NCBI GenBank assembly: GCA_028820635.1
Contig: JAPPIG010000028.1
Coordinates: 29,052 to 91,313 of the forward strand
Reading direction: 5' to 3'
DNA length: 62,262 nucleotides
Origin: Candidatus Poribacteria bacterium
Lineage (GTDB): Bacteria; Poribacteria; WGA-4E; WGA-3G
Position numbers and translations under genes: made by a program. Shown piece by piece: positions 59,318 through 62,262 of the stretch. The notes under the pieces were generated by a model. It searched no databases. It worked only from the letters and a program-made list of their open reading frames with translations, and had not been told where the DNA came from. Positions within the stretch are counted from its first letter, which is position 1, and every line of letters begins with the position of its first letter.

Positions 59318-59540
59318 TAGGCACGTTTTCTAAACGCGCCGTTTTCAGTCCCGTAGGTCGGGTAGAGCGAAGCGACACCCGACACAGAGGCATTCGGCTA
59401 TCGGCTGTCAGCCATCAGTAGAGGGAATGTTGTAAACGCGCCGTTGTCTGAACCAAGATTAGCAGGATTGTCCGAAATCAGTGTATACATGTATACAATT
59501 ATACATGTCGGGTGTCGTAAACTCTACCCGACCTACGACC
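59318..59540. repeat. Families B, A, H and F
   Basis: A diverged family B unit (59320-59343), a family A pair in inverted orientation (59353-59383 and 59507-59540) enclosing family H (59445-59468) and F (59482-59505). Confidence 0.8.
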
Positions 59541-59542
59541 TG

Positions 59543-59585
59543 ACTGCCAATAATTACCCCTTTCATCGCTAACTCGTGATATAAT
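59543..59585 (+). promoter_or_regulatory. WD40-gene promoter (extended -10)
   Basis: TGATATAAT (59577-59585), preceded by 'GCCAATAATTACCCCTTTCA', the same block as upstream of the 52882 gene. Confidence 0.6.
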
Positions 59586-59623
59586 ACGAACCCAAAGCAA
59601 TCCCTCCAAAAAGGACGACGCTC

Positions 59624-61495
59624 ATGCAAAAAACAGTGACACTTATTTTTGCGATTGGGCTAACGATATGTGTTTTTACCCAAAATAGTATTGCCCAAGA
59701 CTATACCCGATGGCATCTACCTGAAGGTGCAAAAATGCGGATCGGTAAAGCCGCGATAACGGGAAATGCCATCTATTCCCCTGATGGAAAACATTTAGCG
59801 GTAGCCTGTAATACTGCTATTTGGGTCTACGATCCACAGACTGGTGAAGAACTTGACCTATACACAGGGCATACAGATGAGGTGGTCAGCGTTGCGTATA
59901 GCCCAGATGGACACACATTAGCAAGTGGCAGTAGAGACAAAACCATTCGTTTATGGAATGTGGACACCGGCGAACATATACGAACGCTATCGGGACATAA
60001 GGGCCCGGTGCTCAGTGTGTCCTTTAGTCCGGATGGACATAGCATCGTTAGTGGCAGTGCAGATGACACCATCTGTCTGTGGGATGTGCAAACGGGAGAA
60101 CATATCCGCACGCTAAAGGGGCATAAAAGCTCAGTCTATAGCGTGTCCTTTAGCCCAGATGGACATAGCATCGTTAGTGGCAGCATGGACGATACTATCC
60201 GTCTGTGGGATGTGAACACAGGCGGACATATACGAACGCTAAAGAGGCATCGGGGTGGTGTCTTTAGCGTATCGTTTAGTCCGGATGGCACTTTTATTGC
60301 GAGTGGGGGTCAAGACCACAACATCTATCTATGGCAGACACATGATGGAACACTTCTCCACACACTCAGGGAGCATGCAGGTGATGTGCACGGTGTTGCG
60401 TTTAGTCCGGATGGACACATCATCGCAGGGGCAAGTGACGACAATACCGTCCGTCTGTGGCACGTACAGACCGCCACACATCTCTTCAAACGTAGGCATA
60501 AGAATGGGGTTAAAAGCGTTGCGTTTAGCCCGGATGGTGCCACCATCGCAAGTGTAAGTGGGAGCAACTCTATTCGTCTGTGGCACGCACACACTGGCGA
60601 GGACCTCCGCACACTATCTGGACATACGCGTGGGGCACAAAGTATCTCATTTAGTCCGGATGGAAGAACAATCGTAAGTGCAGGTGCGGACGACAACATC
60701 CGTCTGTGGGATGTGGAAACAGGCAAACATATCCGCGTACTATCGGCGCACAATCGGGGTTCGGTCAACAGTGTTGCGTTTAGTCCGGATGGAAAAACAA
60801 TCGCAAGTGCAGGTGCAGACAAAACCATCTGTCTGTGGAACGCCAAAACAGGTGAACGTATCCGAACGCTAAAGGGGCATACGCGCGCGGTGCTCAGCGT
60901 ATCGTTTAGCCCGGATGGGATAAAAATCGCAAGTGCAAGTTATGACAGAACCGCCCGTCTGTGGGATGTGGACACCGGGCAACATGTCCGTACACTATCG
61001 GGGCATCAGAATGATGTCTTTAGCGTTGCGTTTAGTCCGGATGAACGCATCATCGCAAGTGCCGGTGATGACTCTAAAATCAATCTGTGGCACGCTAACA
61101 CAGGCGGACGTATCCGGACACTATTAGGGCATACAAATCGGGTCTTTAGTATAACGTTTAGTCCGGATGGAAAAATAATCGCAAGTGCAAGTGCGGACAG
61201 AACCGCCCGTCTGTGGGATGTGAACACAGGAAAACATATCCGCACATTATCGGGGCATACGGGTTCGGTCTTTAGCGTATCGTTTAGCCCGGATGGCAAA
61301 ACAATCGCAAGTGCAAGTGCGGACAAAACCATCTGTCTGTGGCACGTGCAAACAGGTGAACGTATCCGAACGCTAAAGGGGCATACAGCATCCGTCTATA
61401 GCATAGCGTTCAGTCCCGATGGCAACACAATCGCAAGCGGCAGTTGGGACGGGACTGTGATCTTGTGGGACCTCACAGTTGATATTGCAGATTAG
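59624..61495 (+). CDS. Exported WD40 double-propeller protein (highly regular)
   Basis: A 623-residue paralogue: signal peptide (to about 24), 'LPEGAKMRIGKA', and fourteen WD units with very regular 42-residue spacing (126 bp at DNA level). Many units are nearly identical in DNA, especially those with 'ASASADxTARLWDVNTG', indicating recent amplification or conversion. No extra C-terminal domain. AAAGGA before the ATG. It is a direct tandem neighbour of the 61812 gene. Confidence 0.9.
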   Translation: MQKTVTLIFAIGLTICVFTQNSIAQDYTRWHLPEGAKMRIGKAAITGNAIYSPDGKHLAVACNTAIWVYDPQTGEELDLYTGHTDEVVSVAYSPDGHTLASGSRDKTIRLWNVDTGEHIRTLSGHKGPVLSVSFSPDGHSIVSGSADDTICLWDVQTGEHIRTLKGHKSSVYSVSFSPDGHSIVSGSMDDTIRLWDVNTGGHIRTLKRHRGGVFSVSFSPDGTFIASGGQDHNIYLWQTHDGTLLHTLREHAGDVHGVAFSPDGHIIAGASDDNTVRLWHVQTATHLFKRRHKNGVKSVAFSPDGATIASVSGSNSIRLWHAHTGEDLRTLSGHTRGAQSISFSPDGRTIVSAGADDNIRLWDVETGKHIRVLSAHNRGSVNSVAFSPDGKTIASAGADKTICLWNAKTGERIRTLKGHTRAVLSVSFSPDGIKIASASYDRTARLWDVDTGQHVRTLSGHQNDVFSVAFSPDERIIASAGDDSKINLWHANTGGRIRTLLGHTNRVFSITFSPDGKIIASASADRTARLWDVNTGKHIRTLSGHTGSVFSVSFSPDGKTIASASADKTICLWHVQTGERIRTLKGHTASVYSIAFSPDGNTIASGSWDGTVILWDLTVDIAD

Positions 61496-61517
61496 GAATA
61501 TGACTTGGATAGGGCAA

Positions 61518-61720
61518 TGTAGGCGCGTTTTCTAAACGCGCCGAGTCTTGACCTCGGATGCTATAAACAGCGCGTTTCCAAAACGCGCCTACCGTTGGGG
61601 TGAAGGAGCGCATTTCCAAAACGCGCCTACCACAGGGCAGTGTATACATGTATACGCGTATAAAAGTATACATGTATACACAAATTGCTGACAACCCTGG
61701 TGATCTTGGTTCAGACAGAT
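61518..61720. repeat. Families B (three units), F and H
   Basis: Family B palindromes at 61520-61543, 61569-61590 and 61608-61629, a family F array (61641-61681) and family H (61690-61718) between two WD40 genes. The first follows the stop of 59624 and may end its transcript. Confidence 0.85.
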
Positions 61721-61761
61721 TGCCGATAGCCACTAATTACACTACTCTTGTTGCTAATTTG

Positions 61762-61770
61762 TGCTATAAT
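61762..61770 (+). promoter_or_regulatory. WD40-gene promoter (extended -10)
   Basis: TGCTATAAT at 61762-61770, 42 bp before the ATG; upstream 'TTGCTAATTTG' weakly matches the block seen at the two other WD40 promoters. Confidence 0.5.
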
Positions 61771-61811
61771 ACGAGCTCAAACAACACCCCACTGAAATAA
61801 GGAAAACTCCC

Positions 61812-62262
61812 ATGAGAAAGACGCTAACTTTCAGTTTAGCAATTGGATTTGTGTTATGCATTATCTCCCAAAACACCTTCGCCCAAGATTATATCCGATG
61901 GGGTTTACCTGAAGGGGCAAAAATGCGGATCGGTAAAGGTGGGATAAACGAAATAGCCTACTCTCCCGATGGCAGCAAGCTTGCGGTTGCCAGCGCAATC
62001 GGTATTTGGATATACAACGCACAGACAGGCCAGGAACTTGATCTATACACAGGGCATACAGCTGAGGTGCTTAGCATCTCATTTAGTCCGGATGGCACGA
62101 CAATCGTAAGTGGCAGTGATGACAAAACCATCCGTCTGTGGGACACCAACACAGGCGAGCACATCCGCACGCTATCGGGACATACGAATTCGGTCAATGG
62201 CGTGTCGTTTAGTCCGGATGGCACGACAATCGTAAGTGGCAGTGATGACAAAACCATCCGTC
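61812..62262 (+). CDS. WD40 protein, 5' part (cut by window end)
   Basis: The first 150 codons of a further paralogue: signal peptide MRKTLTFSLAIGFVLCII, 'LPEGAKMRIGKG', the atypical first unit ('IAYSPDGSKLAVASAIGIWI') and the start of the WD array. Two successive units share a 55-bp stretch without mismatch (62208-62262 repeats 62082-62136, period 126 bp). The gene continues beyond the window. AAGGAAAA lies upstream. Confidence 0.88.
   Translation, partial: MRKTLTFSLAIGFVLCIISQNTFAQDYIRWGLPEGAKMRIGKGGINEIAYSPDGSKLAVASAIGIWIYNAQTGQELDLYTGHTAEVLSISFSPDGTTIVSGSDDKTIRLWDTNTGEHIRTLSGHTNSVNGVSFSPDGTTIVSGSDDKTIR

Overview
The window looks like chromosomal or megaplasmid DNA of a Candidatus Poribacteria-type bacterium (sponge-associated lineage). 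This is an inference from protein style, not from a marker gene. The hallmarks are giant WD40 proteins starting after a 'LPEGAK.R.GKG' motif, TolB-like propellers, protease-TPR proteins, LamG proteins with one shared C-terminus, an 'FQPAGAP' metzincin, and a C-terminal 'NYPNPFNPETWIPYQL' sorting-type domain. No rRNA, tRNA or CRISPR array was recognised.

Layout. 1-8 kb: plasmid-like maintenance genes (a winged-helix replication-initiator-like protein; a ParA ATPase with a ribbon-helix-helix partner), small lipoproteins, an LRR lipoprotein and an IS1341-type tnpB element. 8.5-11 kb: phage-like structural genes. 11.4-21.5 kb: two WD40 proteins (one with cohesin, dockerin and sorting domains), a protease-TPR protein and an SNase-like protein. 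22-26.5 kb: a membrane-protein pair behind a pseudoknot-like leader, coiled-coil/TM proteins and a methyltransferase-nuclease fusion. 27-30 kb: a leaderless phage-like gene, a tandem RHH regulator and a phage portal. 30-37.5 kb: four LamG paralogues around a Cys-rich/histidine-triad operon. 37.7-44 kb: three TolB-like propellers, an ASCH protein and a WD40 protein. 44.7-47.7 kb: a second copy of the Cys-rich/histidine-triad operon. 48-52.6 kb: a metzincin, a membrane protein, a holin-like protein and a collagen-like lipoprotein. 52.9-62.3 kb: WD40, protease-TPR, DUF805 and more WD40 genes.

Two systems look undescribed. (1) A promoter architecture occurs four times: three CTATTG elements on an exact 11-bp period, then exactly 43 bp of otherwise variable DNA, then TATA(C/A)T. 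It lies upstream of phage-type genes scattered over 43 kb, which suggests one dispersed prophage or gene-transfer-agent-like regulon. (2) Two three-gene operons encode a small Cys protein, a membrane protein with an HGDH(F/W)H triad, and a large Cys-rich protein. Each follows a consensus sigma-70 promoter and a ~250-nt structured leader RNA whose helices show compensatory changes between the copies.

Spaces between genes are packed with short interspersed palindromic families, named here: A (GTCGGGTAGAGC.../...CGAAACCCGAC), B (GGCGCGTTT...AAACGCGCC, sometimes used as terminators), C (GGAGGGCTTT.TAAGCCCGAT), D (GTAGGAGCGATCTCC/GGAATCGGAGTTCCC), E (GAATGCCAAAAGCGCATTC), F (GTATACATGTATAC), G (ATCCGCG strings), H (AATCCTGGTTCAGAC) and I (CACCTTTCGCCCCTCTGGGG). 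Families A and D also sit inside reading frames.
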